The notes: generated from the letters alone by a model not told the origin. Numbered from the stretch's first letter, positions 39,678 to 48,938 are shown. The stretch is 64,000 nt of DNA from Roseibium sediminicola (GCF_023156505.1 NZ_JALNMJ010000002.1:204382-268381); one strand, 5' to 3'. Translations and numbers: made by a program.

Positions 39678-40418
39678 ATGAGCCGGCATAAACATAAATC
39701 AGATGACACGCACAAGATAGGCCATCATCGGCCGGGTGCGGCAACACGTCTTCGAAACTATTTCCTGACCGGCCTGGTCATCACCGGCCCGATCGGGATT
39801 ACGCTTTGGCTGACCTGGACCTTCATCAAATGGGTCGATGGCTGGGTGAAGCCGTTTGTGCCGAAGGTCTATAGTCCGGATACGTATCTGCCGTTTCCTG
39901 TTCCCGGTTTCGGGTTGATCGTCGCGGTCTTCGTGCTGACGATCGTTGGCTTCTTCGCGGCCAATTTCCTCGGCCGCAGCCTGATTTCCGTCGGCGAAAA
40001 TCTCGTCGGCCGCATGCCGCTTGTACGTAATCTTTACAGCGGCTTGAAGCAGATTTTTGAGACGATACTTGATCAACGCGGCGACAGCTTCACCAAGGCG
40101 GCCCTGATTGAATACCCGCGCAAGGGCCTTTGGGCGATCGTGTTCATCTCCACCGACACGAAGGGTGAAGTCGCCACCAGGCTGGAAGACCAGGCAGACA
40201 CCATGTCGGTGTTCCTGCCGACCACCCCGAACCCGACTTCCGGTTTCCTGCTGTTCGTTCCCAAGGAAGACATCATCGAGCTCGACATGAGCGTCGAGGA
40301 CGCCGCCAAGCTGGTGATTTCTGCAGGGCTGGTCAGCCCGAAACATGCCGAGACCCTCAGGGACAAGATCGTCGACCCAAAACAGCAGGACCGGGTGCGG
40401 ACGCCGGAAGACGCTTAG
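39678..40418 (+). CDS. DUF502 family membrane protein
   Basis: The ATG at 39678 follows AAGGTG and gives 246 residues. Two transmembrane helices lie near residues 22-46 (LRNYFLTGLVITGPIGITLWLTWTF) and 70-95 (VPGFGLIVAVFVLTIVGFFAANF). After them come GRMPLVRNLYSGLKQIFETIL and EYPRKGLWAIVFISTDTKGE, then VFLPTTPNPTSGFLLFVPKED, all hallmarks of DUF502. No biochemical role is established in my knowledge. The gene is convergent with recG. Confidence 0.9.
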   Translation: MSRHKHKSDDTHKIGHHRPGAATRLRNYFLTGLVITGPIGITLWLTWTFIKWVDGWVKPFVPKVYSPDTYLPFPVPGFGLIVAVFVLTIVGFFAANFLGRSLISVGENLVGRMPLVRNLYSGLKQIFETILDQRGDSFTKAALIEYPRKGLWAIVFISTDTKGEVATRLEDQADTMSVFLPTTPNPTSGFLLFVPKEDIIELDMSVEDAAKLVISAGLVSPKHAETLRDKIVDPKQQDRVRTPEDA

Positions 40419-40430
40419 GGTTACTCGCGA

Positions 40431-42533
40431 TCAACCCGCTCTCAGCAACCGGATCGCGGCATCGCGCCCGAACAGGTAGAGCAGGCAGCGCAAGGCCTGT
40501 CCGCGTTTGCTCTCCAGGTCCGGGTCTGTCTCCAGGATGAGCCGCGCGTCGTCCCGGGCGACTTCCATCAGGTCGGCATGATCCTCGGCGCGGGCAATCC
40601 GGAAACCCGGAGTGCCCGACTGGCGCGTTCCGAGGATTTCGCCGCCGCCGCGCAGCTTCAGGTCTTCCTCTGCAATCAGAAAGCCGTCATTTGTCTGGCG
40701 CATGATGTTGAGCCGGGCGCCTGCCGTCTCGCCGAGCGGGCCCTTGTACAAAAGAACGCAGGAGGACGGCTTGTCGCCGCGTCCGACCCGGCCGCGCAGC
40801 TGGTGCAGCTGGGCGAGGCCGAAGCGTTCGGCGTGTTCGATGACAATGATGGTGGCGTCAGGCACATCGACGCCGACCTCGATCACCGTGGTGGCGACGA
40901 GGATACGAGTCACACCGGACTTGAAATCCGCCATGGCGGCGTCTTTTTCATCGGCGCTCATGCGTCCGTGGACCAGCGACACTTTCTGCCGGAGGGCGTG
41001 TTCAAGTACCCGGTGACGGTCTTCGACGGCGGCCAGGTCGATCTTTTCCGACTCTTCCACCAACGGGCAGACCCAGTAGACCTTCTGGCCCTCGGCAGTG
41101 GCAGCGCCGACCCTTGAAATGATTTCCTCGAGCCGGTCAAGGGAGACGGAAACGGTCGTGATCGGCTTTCGTCCGGCCGGCTTGTCGGTGAGGCGGGAGA
41201 CGTCCATGTCGCCGAAACCCGTCAGGACCAGCGTGCGCGGGATCGGCGTGGCCGTCATCACCAGCACATCGACGCCCTGGCCCTTGGCCGAAAGCGCCAG
41301 ACGCTGATGCACACCGAACCGGTGCTGCTCGTCGACAACGACCATACCGAGATTCTGGAAGGTGACCGCGCCCTGGAACAGCGCATGTGTCCCAACGACA
41401 AGATCGATCTCGCCGGCATCGAGCTGTTCCTGCCGGACCCGCCGTTCCTTCTGGCTGTCCTTGCCCGTCATCAGGGCAAGGCGGATACCGGCCTTGTCGC
41501 AGAGCGGCTTCATGGAGGCGTAATGCTGGCGCGCCAGGATTTCCGTCGGCGCCATCAAGCCGCCCTGGGCGCCGCTTTCGATCACCTGTGCGAGCGCGGC
41601 AAGCGCGACCACGGTCTTGCCGGCACCGACATCGCCCTGCAGAAGGCGCAGCATGCGCACCGGCTTGGCAAGATCCTCGTTGATCTCCTCGATTGCCTTG
41701 GCCTGGCTGCCGGTAAGCTGAAAGGGCAGGGCGTCAATGACAGCCCTTTGCAGGTCTCCCTTGGGCTTGCGGGCAATGCCGCCAAGCGTGCGCATATGGG
41801 CCCGCACCATGGCGAGCGCCAGCTGACTGGCCAGCAATTCGTCATAGGCAAGGCGCTGCATATAGAGCGACGCGGGATCGATGTCCTGCTGCTCCTTTGG
41901 CGCGTGCAGCGTGGTCAATGCCTCGGCGAAATCCGGCCAGCCTGTCTGGTGCAGATGGGCTTCGTTGAGCCATTCCGGAAGGTGCGGCAGACGCTCGATC
42001 GCGGCGCGGACCGCCTTTTGCATAGTCTTGGCGGCGAGACCGGCGGTGAGCGGGTATACCGGCTCGATGGCCGGCATCTCGGCGGCTTCCTCCGGCTTCA
42101 GCGAATAATCCGGATGCACCATTTGCGGACGGTCGTGGAACCATTCAACCTTGCCGGAGACAATCCGGCGCTCGCCTTCCGGAAAGGTCTTTTCCAGCCA
42201 GTCCCGGCGCGGGTGAAAAAACACGAAGTTGATCTCGCCCGTGTCGTCATGGGCACTGATCTTGTAGGGCGCCTTGGAATTGCGCGGGGGCGCCAAGTGC
42301 CGGCCGATGGTGACATCCAGCGTAACGATGTCGCCGTTTTCCGAATAGGCGATGCCAGGCCGGTGGCGCCGGTCGATCAGGCTGTGCGGAATGTGGAACA
42401 GCAGGTCGGCAACCGTGGCGTCCCGATCCGGCTGGCCACCGACCAGGCCGGACACCAGCTTGGCGATCTTCGGTCCGATGCCGGGCAGCGTTGAAACCGG
42501 GGCAAACAGGGGATCGAGGATCGGGGGACGCAT
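40431..42533 (-). CDS. recG: ATP-dependent DNA helicase RecG
   Basis: RecG remodels stalled replication forks and branch-migrates Holliday junctions. The 700-residue protein has the N-terminal wedge/OB domain (to ~270, including the LPGIGPK and FFHPRRDWLEKTF segments) and two RecA-like lobes. Walker A is GDVGAGKT at 300-307, and motif II is DEQH at 401-404 (VVVDEQHRFGVHQR). Later motifs include MTATPIPRTL, the QLHQLRGRVGRG segment and the C-terminal TRQSGTPGFRIA region. An alphaproteobacterial SOS box lies ~90 bp upstream of its start, in the region shared with divergent sdhE-mfd. Confidence 0.97.
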   Translation of the reverse strand: MRPPILDPLFAPVSTLPGIGPKIAKLVSGLVGGQPDRDATVADLLFHIPHSLIDRRHRPGIAYSENGDIVTLDVTIGRHLAPPRNSKAPYKISAHDDTGEINFVFFHPRRDWLEKTFPEGERRIVSGKVEWFHDRPQMVHPDYSLKPEEAAEMPAIEPVYPLTAGLAAKTMQKAVRAAIERLPHLPEWLNEAHLHQTGWPDFAEALTTLHAPKEQQDIDPASLYMQRLAYDELLASQLALAMVRAHMRTLGGIARKPKGDLQRAVIDALPFQLTGSQAKAIEEINEDLAKPVRMLRLLQGDVGAGKTVVALAALAQVIESGAQGGLMAPTEILARQHYASMKPLCDKAGIRLALMTGKDSQKERRVRQEQLDAGEIDLVVGTHALFQGAVTFQNLGMVVVDEQHRFGVHQRLALSAKGQGVDVLVMTATPIPRTLVLTGFGDMDVSRLTDKPAGRKPITTVSVSLDRLEEIISRVGAATAEGQKVYWVCPLVEESEKIDLAAVEDRHRVLEHALRQKVSLVHGRMSADEKDAAMADFKSGVTRILVATTVIEVGVDVPDATIIVIEHAERFGLAQLHQLRGRVGRGDKPSSCVLLYKGPLGETAGARLNIMRQTNDGFLIAEEDLKLRGGGEILGTRQSGTPGFRIARAEDHADLMEVARDDARLILETDPDLESKRGQALRCLLYLFGRDAAIRLLRAG

Positions 42534-42623
42534 TCTGGGGAGGTTTACCTGTCAGGATCAGCGGGCATTCGAACGAGAAGACAATCTGTTCTGCCACGAA
42601 GAGAGACGCCTGTGCAACAAATA

Positions 42624-42638
42624 GAACATTCTGTGAAC
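42624..42638. promoter_or_regulatory. LexA (SOS) box of alphaproteobacterial type
   Basis: GAAC-ATTCTGT-GAAC fits the GAAC-N7-GAAC (GTTC-N7-GTTC on the other strand) direct repeat recognised by alphaproteobacterial LexA. It is in the 226-bp divergent region between recG (91 bp from its start) and sdhE-mfd. A possible -35/-10 pair (CTGACA ... TATATA, about 42645-42673) lies just to its right for the plus-strand genes. Confidence 0.65.
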
Positions 42639-42759
42639 TCGGGCACTGACAAGTAGGATCTTCGACGTTATATATCCGTTATGAAATCACAAGGACGGGT
42701 GTGGTGAGGGTCCCTGAAAATGGGTCTCGCCCGCGCCCGCGTTTGCATATAGGCCCTTC

Positions 42760-43077
42760 ATGTCCGAGACGACCGGTTCATCAAACACCGCCTCCGGCGC
42801 GGAACGCGATCCCCGCCACAAGAAAATCCTGTTCCGCTGCTGGCATCGGGGCATGAAGGAAATGGACCTGCTTCTGGGCGGCTTTGCGGATGCGGAAATC
42901 GACCGGCTGACAGAAGACGAATTGCGCGAGCTGGAACACCTCCTGACCGCGCATGACCAGGATCTTTACGCCTGGATGACCGGACGCAAGCCGTTGCCGG
43001 CTGAATGGGACGGGCCGCTCTACCGCCGCATCATCGCCTACCACGAAGCCGCCGGTCCGGCCGGGTTTGTCAGATAA
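42760..43077 (+). CDS. sdhE: Succinate dehydrogenase flavinylation factor SdhE
   Basis: SdhE/Sdh5 proteins promote covalent FAD attachment to SdhA and FrdA. The 105-residue protein has the family's five-helix arrangement and the invariant motif in CWHRGMKEMDLLLG (RGxxE). It is followed by LTEDELRELEHLLTAHDQDLYAWM. The N-terminal ~20 residues are a non-conserved Ser/Thr/Ala-rich extension. It begins downstream of the SOS-box region and ends 21 bp before mfd, so the two probably share a transcript. The recG/sdhE-mfd arrangement is common in Rhizobiales. Confidence 0.92.
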   Translation: MSETTGSSNTASGAERDPRHKKILFRCWHRGMKEMDLLLGGFADAEIDRLTEDELRELEHLLTAHDQDLYAWMTGRKPLPAEWDGPLYRRIIAYHEAAGPAGFVR

Positions 43078-43098
43078 CAAGACTTAAGGACGCATGCC

Positions 43099-46000
43099 GT
43101 GTTTGACAGGCTGCTGAAAGACCGCGCCAACATCACGCTTGCCAGCGTGCCGGACGGCGCTGAAAGTTATGCGCTGGCCCGGATGATGGCCGAAAGCGAG
43201 GCCGGTGGGCTGTCGCTGGTTTTCATCGCGCGCGATGCCACCCGCATGGCCATGATCAGCGAGGCGCTCGGGTTTTTCGATCCGGAGATCGAAATCCTGC
43301 AGCTGCCGGCCTGGGACTGCCTGCCTTATGACCGGGTCTCGCCGAACCCGGCGATCAGCGCTCGCCGGCTGCTGGCGCTCGGACAGTTGGCACACGGCAT
43401 CAAAGGCGGCCGCAAGACTGTTCTGCTGACGACGCTGAATGCCGCATTGCAGCGCATGCCGGAACGCACTTTCATGGCCGAGCAGACACTTTCCATGGCG
43501 CCGGGCAACCAGGTCGACATGGAAGCGATTGCCAACTGGATGGAAATGAACGGCTTTTCGCGCACCCCGACCGTGCGTGAGACCGGCGAATATGCCGTGC
43601 GCGGCGGCATTGTGGATCTGTTCGCGCCTGGATCGGAAGAGCCGGTGCGCCTCGATTTCTTCGGGGACACGCTGGAATCGATCCGCTCGTTCAATGCCGA
43701 AACACAGCGCACGTCGAAACAGCTCAAACGCCTCGATCTGGTGCCGATGAGCGAAGTGGTGCTGTCGGAAGACGCGATCTCCCGTTTCCGGCGCTCCTAT
43801 CTGGCGAATTTCGGTGCAACCAGCCGCGAGGACGTTCTCTACCAGTCGATCAGCGACGGCCGCCGCTATGCGGGCATGGAGCACTGGCTGCCCCTGTTCC
43901 ACGAGCATCTGGACACGGTGTTCGACTATATCGGCGACGCGCCGGTGGTGCTGGACACCAGCGCGGCCGATGCGGTGCGCGAACGGATCGACCAGGTCCA
44001 GGAATATTATCAAGCGCGCCAGGACGCACACGAGATGGGCACGGGCGCGGGCAATGTGCCCTATATGCCGGTCGAGCCCGCAAGTCTGTATTTTTCCGAG
44101 GCCGAGTGGACGGCCGCCGTCGCCGACCGGGCAACGGCCTCGCTCGATCCCTTTTCGCCGCCGCCGGGCAGTGGCAAGACTGTTATCGAGTTGGAAGGCC
44201 GCCAAGGGCGCAGTTTTGCCGCCGAGCGAGCCGCCGGCGATGTCAATATCTTCGACGCATTGACGACCCATGTCCGCGAACTTCAGAAGAACGGCAAGCG
44301 CACCGTAATCGCCTGCTGGTCGGACGGATCCCGCGACCGGCTGGGCCAGATTCTCAGCGATCATGGCCTTGGGGCCGTGAAGGAAGTCGACACGCTGAAA
44401 GCCGTCGAGGAGCTGCCGGCAAAGACCACGGCGCTCTGTGTGCTCGGCATCGAACACGGCTTTGAACTGAAAAACATCGCCTTTATGGGCGAGCAGGACA
44501 TTCTCGGCGACCGGCTGGTGCGCAAGTCGCGCCGCAAGTCCAAGGGCGCCAATATCATCACCGAGGCGACGGGTCTCGCGGAAGGCGATCTCGTTGTTCA
44601 TGTCGACCACGGCATCGGCCGTTTCATCGGCCTGAAGACCATTGAGGCGGTCGGCGCGCCACATGACTGCCTGGAGCTGCAATATCATGGCGGCGACAAG
44701 CTCTACCTGCCGGTCGAGAACATCGAGCTTCTGTCGCGCTACGGCTCGGAGGACCAGGAAGCTCAGCTCGACAAGCTCGGCGGCGGTGCCTGGCAGGCAC
44801 GCAAGGCCAAGCTCAAGAAACGCATTCTTGAAATTGCCGACGGCCTTATCAAGACGGCCGCCGAACGCGCACTCAAGACCGCACCCGTGGTCGAAACCCC
44901 GGAAGGCGTCTATGACGAATTCGCAACCCGGTTCCCATATGAGGAAACCGAGGACCAGCTAACCGCGATCGACAGCGTCTTCGACGATCTTGCGTCCGGC
45001 CGGCCGATGGACCGGCTGGTCTGCGGCGATGTCGGGTTCGGCAAGACCGAAGTGGCGCTACGCGCCGCGTTCCTGGCGGCCATGTCCGGGCGCCAGGTGG
45101 CGGTGGTGGTCCCGACGACGCTTTTGGCGCGCCAGCATTTCAAGACCTTTTCCGAGCGCTTTCACGGTCTGCCGATCAATGTCGCCCATGCCTCGCGTCT
45201 GGTGCCGGCCCGGCAGCTGACCCAGACCAAGAAGGGTTTGACGGACGGGTCGATCGACATTGTCGTCGGAACCCATGCGCTTTTGGGCAAATCCGTGCAG
45301 TTCCGCGATCTCGGCCTGCTGATCATCGATGAGGAGCAGCATTTCGGCGTCAAGCACAAGGAACGGCTGAAAGAACTCAAGTCCGACATCCATGTGCTGA
45401 CGCTGTCGGCAACGCCGATCCCGCGCACGTTGCAGCTGGCCCTGACGGGCGTCCGAGAACTCTCGCTGATTGCGACGCCGCCAGTCGACCGCTTGGCGGT
45501 GCGCACCTTCGTTTCGCCCTTCGATCCGCTGGTGGTGCGCGAAGCGCTGCTGCGCGAACATTACCGCGGCGGCCAGAGCTTCTACGTCTGTCCACGCTTG
45601 TCGGATATTGCTGACCGGCGCGAGTTTCTGGAAACTCAGGTGCCGGAACTGAAAGTAGCCGTCGCCCATGGCCAGATGCCGCCGGGCGAACTGGAAGACG
45701 TCATGAACGCCTTCTATGAGGGCAAATACAACGTGCTTCTGTCGACGACCATCGTTGAATCCGGCCTCGACATTCCAACAGCGAATACGTTGATTGTGCA
45801 CCGGGCGGACATGTTCGGCCTGGCCCAGCTCTACCAGCTGCGCGGCCGCGTCGGCCGCTCCAAGACCCGCGCCTACGCGCTCTTCACCGTGCCCGCCAAC
45901 AAGTCGCTGACGGCGACCGCCGAACGGCGCCTCAAAGTGTTGCAGTCACTGGAAACGCTTGGGGCCGGCTTCCAGCTGGCCAGCCACGATCTCGACATTC

Positions 46001-46584
46001 GCGGCGCAGGGAACCTGCTCGGCGAGGAACAGTCCGGCCACATCAAGGAAGTCGGCTTCGAGCTCTACCAGCAGATGCTGGAGGAGGCAGTCGCCCAGCT
46101 GAAGGACGGCGGTGCCGATTTCGGCGACGAGCAATGGTCGCCGCAGATCAACATCGGCACGCCGGTGCTGATTCCGGAAGATTATGTCGCCGATCTGCAG
46201 CTGCGCCTGCAGTTGTACCGCCGTCTTGGCGACGTCACGGAGGCGGAAGAAATCGATGCCTTCGGCGCGGAGCTGATCGACCGCTTCGGCCCGCTGCCGG
46301 ACGAGGTCCAGCACCTTTTGAAGATCGTCTATATCAAGGGGCTGTGCCGCAAGGCCAATGTCGAAAAGGTCGATGCCGGACCGAAGGGCATCGTCATCAC
46401 TTTCCGCAATTCCGAATTCGCCAACCCGGCCGGTCTTGTCTCCTACATTGCCGAGCAGGGCGTCCTTGCCAAGATCCGCCCGGACCAGAAGATCGTCCTG
46501 ACGCGTGACTGGGAAAAGACGGATACGCGGCTTAAGGGCACGGCGACGGTTTTGACCAAACTGGCGCGGCTGGCTGCGGCTTAA
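43099..46584 (+). CDS. mfd: Transcription-repair coupling factor Mfd
   Basis: Mfd removes RNA polymerase stalled at lesions and recruits UvrA. The 1161-residue protein starts at a GTG (43099) preceded by AAGGA. The UvrB-like N-terminal region (to ~330) includes LQLPAWDCLPYDRVSPNP. The RNA-polymerase interaction domain has GDLVVHVDHGIGRFIGL near 495. The translocase lobes have Walker A GDVGFGKT at 643-650 and DEEQH at 744-748 (IIDEEQHFGVKHKE). The TRG motif region follows QLRGRVGRS. The C-terminal autoinhibitory domain is present. A bidirectional-looking terminator follows 51 bp after the stop. Confidence 0.97.
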   Translation: MFDRLLKDRANITLASVPDGAESYALARMMAESEAGGLSLVFIARDATRMAMISEALGFFDPEIEILQLPAWDCLPYDRVSPNPAISARRLLALGQLAHGIKGGRKTVLLTTLNAALQRMPERTFMAEQTLSMAPGNQVDMEAIANWMEMNGFSRTPTVRETGEYAVRGGIVDLFAPGSEEPVRLDFFGDTLESIRSFNAETQRTSKQLKRLDLVPMSEVVLSEDAISRFRRSYLANFGATSREDVLYQSISDGRRYAGMEHWLPLFHEHLDTVFDYIGDAPVVLDTSAADAVRERIDQVQEYYQARQDAHEMGTGAGNVPYMPVEPASLYFSEAEWTAAVADRATASLDPFSPPPGSGKTVIELEGRQGRSFAAERAAGDVNIFDALTTHVRELQKNGKRTVIACWSDGSRDRLGQILSDHGLGAVKEVDTLKAVEELPAKTTALCVLGIEHGFELKNIAFMGEQDILGDRLVRKSRRKSKGANIITEATGLAEGDLVVHVDHGIGRFIGLKTIEAVGAPHDCLELQYHGGDKLYLPVENIELLSRYGSEDQEAQLDKLGGGAWQARKAKLKKRILEIADGLIKTAAERALKTAPVVETPEGVYDEFATRFPYEETEDQLTAIDSVFDDLASGRPMDRLVCGDVGFGKTEVALRAAFLAAMSGRQVAVVVPTTLLARQHFKTFSERFHGLPINVAHASRLVPARQLTQTKKGLTDGSIDIVVGTHALLGKSVQFRDLGLLIIDEEQHFGVKHKERLKELKSDIHVLTLSATPIPRTLQLALTGVRELSLIATPPVDRLAVRTFVSPFDPLVVREALLREHYRGGQSFYVCPRLSDIADRREFLETQVPELKVAVAHGQMPPGELEDVMNAFYEGKYNVLLSTTIVESGLDIPTANTLIVHRADMFGLAQLYQLRGRVGRSKTRAYALFTVPANKSLTATAERRLKVLQSLETLGAGFQLASHDLDIRGAGNLLGEEQSGHIKEVGFELYQQMLEEAVAQLKDGGADFGDEQWSPQINIGTPVLIPEDYVADLQLRLQLYRRLGDVTEAEEIDAFGAELIDRFGPLPDEVQHLLKIVYIKGLCRKANVEKVDAGPKGIVITFRNSEFANPAGLVSYIAEQGVLAKIRPDQKIVLTRDWEKTDTRLKGTATVLTKLARLAAA

Positions 46585-46635
46585 AGCATCGGGCGTAAAG
46601 ATCGTTCTGTGGCGATGACGTCCTGTTCACGGATT

Positions 46636-46667
46636 GAACCGCCGGTCAGTGACCGGCGGTTCTTTGT
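46636..46667. terminator. Strong hairpin terminator between convergent mfd and znuA
   Basis: GAACCGCCGGTC (46636-46647) pairs perfectly with GACCGGCGGTTC (46651-46662) around an AGT loop. TTTGTC follows on the plus strand, so it terminates mfd; it also lies directly after the znuA stop on the other strand. Confidence 0.88.
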
Positions 46668-47779
46668 CAGTTCTCGCCCTTCAGGCAGCCTGTAAGAGCG
46701 GCCGACAGGTTCTTCAACAGGTTTGGATAAAGGTCCGGTCCGTTTTCCAGCTGCGTGCCCAACGGATCAAGCGTGCCGGAGCGGGCGTCGCTGCCTTCCA
46801 GGACCACATTGACCAGCTTGGCCTCGAACTGAGGCTCCTGGAAAACGCAGGTCACACCCAGATCCTCAATCCGGTGGCGGATCTTTTCAATCCGGTCGGC
46901 GCTTGAAAGGGCTTCCGGGGAAAGGGTGATGGCGCCGCTCGCCTCGATGTCGAAGTGGTGTTCGAAGTGGTGATAGGCATCATGGAACACGATGAAGCTT
47001 TTGCCGGAAACCGGCTCGAGCTCGTTACTGATCTCGTGCTCCAGTGACTCGATTCGCTCTGAAAAGGCCTTCGCATTCTTCTTGTAAGTCGCGGCGTTGT
47101 CGGGGTCAGCCTTGGCCAGCGTCGCGGCCATTTGTGCTGCAATGGCAATTCCGTTGTCCGGATTCAGCCAGATGTGCGCGTCGCCGGCGCCGTCATGATC
47201 GTGTCCGGCCTCGGCGTGTTTCCCGTGGTCATGGTCGTCATGATCATGGCCGGCCTCGGCTTGCTCATCGTGGTCATGGTGGTCTTGTTCTGTGTGTTCT
47301 TCGTGGTCATGATCATCATGACCGTGCTCGTTTTCTGCGTGATGCTCACCATGGTCATGTCCATGATCGTGGGCATCGAAATTGACGCCTTCCCGCAGAG
47401 CAAGATGGGAAATTCCCGGCGCCTCCATCAGTTCAACAACTGTGGCGCCCGTGGCCATGGAGGAGATGGGTTTCGCAAGCGACGGTGTCAGTTCCGGCCC
47501 GACCCAGAAAACCACATCCGCGCCCTGGAGCAGGAAGGCCTGGGACGGTTTGAGCGCGAAGCCATGCGGGGAGGCGGCGCCGTCGATGAGAATGAAAGGT
47601 TCGCCCACACCCTCCATCACAGCCGCGGCAATGGAATGTATCGGCTTGATCGTAGTGACGACCGAAGGGCCGTCAGCGAGAGCACCGCAGGTTGTCGCAA
47701 GGAGGGCGCTTCCGGCAGCCGTTGCCAACAGCCAGCTTCTCTGGCGACGAAATTGAGAGGGACGGGAAAGGCTGGTCAT
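46667..47779 (-). CDS. znuA: Zinc ABC transporter periplasmic binding protein ZnuA with long His-rich loop
   Basis: ZnuA captures Zn2+ for the ZnuBC importer. The start at 47779 gives 370 residues with a signal peptide (to ~36, RRQRSWLLATAAGSALLATTCGALA); the open frame beyond it (to 48028) is untranslated. Probable metal ligands are His72 in SPHGF, His202 in AHIWLNP and the His of FHDAYHHFEHHF. A charged loop at residues 137-195 holds about 21 His interspersed with Asp and Glu, longer than in many ZnuA proteins. The znuB and znuC genes are not in the window. A 15-bp tandem repeat upstream is a possible operator, presumably for Zur. Confidence 0.93.
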   Translation of the reverse strand: MTSLSRPSQFRRQRSWLLATAAGSALLATTCGALADGPSVVTTIKPIHSIAAAVMEGVGEPFILIDGAASPHGFALKPSQAFLLQGADVVFWVGPELTPSLAKPISSMATGATVVELMEAPGISHLALREGVNFDAHDHGHDHGEHHAENEHGHDDHDHEEHTEQDHHDHDEQAEAGHDHDDHDHGKHAEAGHDHDGAGDAHIWLNPDNGIAIAAQMAATLAKADPDNAATYKKNAKAFSERIESLEHEISNELEPVSGKSFIVFHDAYHHFEHHFDIEASGAITLSPEALSSADRIEKIRHRIEDLGVTCVFQEPQFEAKLVNVVLEGSDARSGTLDPLGTQLENGPDLYPNLLKNLSAALTGCLKGEN

Positions 47780-47800
47780 TCTGGTCTCTATCCAACGCAA

Positions 47801-47830
47801 TGTAACTTTATAACGTGTAACTGTATAACG
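47801..47830. promoter_or_regulatory. 15-bp tandem repeat upstream of znuA
   Basis: TGTAACTTTATAACG is followed directly by TGTAACTGTATAACG (14 of 15 identical), placing four TAAC elements 7-8 bp apart, 22 bp upstream of znuA. Position suits a repressor such as Zur overlapping the znuA promoter, but the layout is a direct repeat rather than the inverted repeat usual for Zur. Confidence 0.5.
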
Positions 47831-47948
47831 TTCAGTGACCGCGCCCGCAATAGAAAGATTGCTGTTGTTGAAAAGCTGCGGGTCGTGCCCTTGGTTTGCC
47901 GCGGGTGGACGGTTAAGCTCCTGAGAAAACGACCGGATCAAAACCCAT

Positions 47949-48809
47949 ATGCTTTCTAGCGCAGACAAAACCGCCGACCGGTTTCTCGTGCCCAGTCCGC
48001 CCAAGGCCGCACAGCTGATCGTGACCATCTACGGTGATATCGTCGAACCGCGTGGCGGTGTCCTGTGGATGGGCGATCTGATCAGCCTGTGCGCCGGGTT
48101 CGGTGTCAACGAATCCCTGGTCCGGACCGCCGTTTCCCGGCTTGTCTCCAAGGGGCAGCTTGTTGGGGAACGGGAAGGCCGGCGCAGTTATTATGGTCTG
48201 ACGGCCGCGGCCCGGGAGGAATATCACCTTGCCGCGGACCTGTTTTTCGGTCCCGTTGACGGCGACTGCGGCTGGCTCCTGACGCTATGCACCGATCCGG
48301 CCGAACAGGCTGTTTTGACCCGAAACGGGTTCGTGCAACTCAGCGGATCGATCTATGCGGCATCCGACCGTCCTGGACGCCCTGTCTTGGGGACTGCCTT
48401 TCGGGCGCAAATGCTTGAGCCGGACGACGGCAAGCTCCGGAGCATGGTGACAGCCGCCTTCCAGCTCGATGGGTTGGCGACGGACTACTCAGCCTTTGTG
48501 TCACGCTTTGCGGACATGGCGTCCGGCGTCACTGACGAGCTGGCGCCCGAGACCGCTCTGCTGTACCGGCTGGCGTTGGTTCATGCGTACAGGGAAATCC
48601 GCCTGCGCGACCCCCGGCTGCCGGTCTCCGCTTTGCCGGACAACTGGCCAGGTGTCGTGGCAAGATCTCTCTTCGCCGACCTCTATCGGCGGCTGTCGGA
48701 CCAGGCGGATGCCTATATCGGACAGAATCTTCTGGCAAAGCACGGCCCTTTGCCCACCGCACCGGAAGCGGTGCGCGACAGGATAGCGACCCTTATGTCA
48801 AGCCTCTGA
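47949..48809 (+). CDS. paaX: Phenylacetate-responsive repressor PaaX
   Basis: PaaX represses paa operons until phenylacetyl-CoA, the first intermediate, binds it. The 286-residue protein fits the PaaX family: an N-terminal winged helix (~20-90) with GGVLWMGDLISLCAGFGVNE and the recognition helix region VRTAVSRLVSKGQLVGEREG RRSYYGL, then a ligand-binding/dimerisation C-terminal region. It lies immediately upstream of, and in the same direction as, the paaA operon, 129 bp before paaA. It is divergent from znuA, with which it probably has no functional link. Confidence 0.93.
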   Translation: MLSSADKTADRFLVPSPPKAAQLIVTIYGDIVEPRGGVLWMGDLISLCAGFGVNESLVRTAVSRLVSKGQLVGEREGRRSYYGLTAAAREEYHLAADLFFGPVDGDCGWLLTLCTDPAEQAVLTRNGFVQLSGSIYAASDRPGRPVLGTAFRAQMLEPDDGKLRSMVTAAFQLDGLATDYSAFVSRFADMASGVTDELAPETALLYRLALVHAYREIRLRDPRLPVSALPDNWPGVVARSLFADLYRRLSDQADAYIGQNLLAKHGPLPTAPEAVRDRIATLMSSL

Positions 48810-48850
48810 AAAGTAAGCGCTTTTCAACACGGGCATTGTGCTCTTAAAAA

Positions 48851-48891
48851 GCATCACAAAAATAATCAAAAATAGTCTTCTTCTGTGATGC
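48851..48891. promoter_or_regulatory. Candidate PaaX operator upstream of paaA
   Basis: GCATCACA (48851-48858) and TGTGATGC (48884-48891) are a perfect 8-bp inverted repeat whose halves start exactly 33 bp apart, about three helical turns. The intervening DNA is AT-rich. It sits 48 bp upstream of the paaA start. The same arrangement occurs upstream of paaG (58042). Confidence 0.72.
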
Positions 48892-48938
48892 ATTGTGCGT
48901 TATCCTCTCGGAAAGTCCACATGACGAGAGGAGGCGTC

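Noticed and set aside
43084..44688. 534-codon open frame antisense to mfd
   Set aside because: Shadow of the mfd coding bias; no conserved features.
47132..47959. Plus-strand frame with very hydrophobic Val/Met/Ile repeats opposite znuA
   Set aside because: It is the reverse complement of the His/Asp repeat codons of ZnuA, which read as Val/Met/Ile; an artefact rather than a membrane protein.
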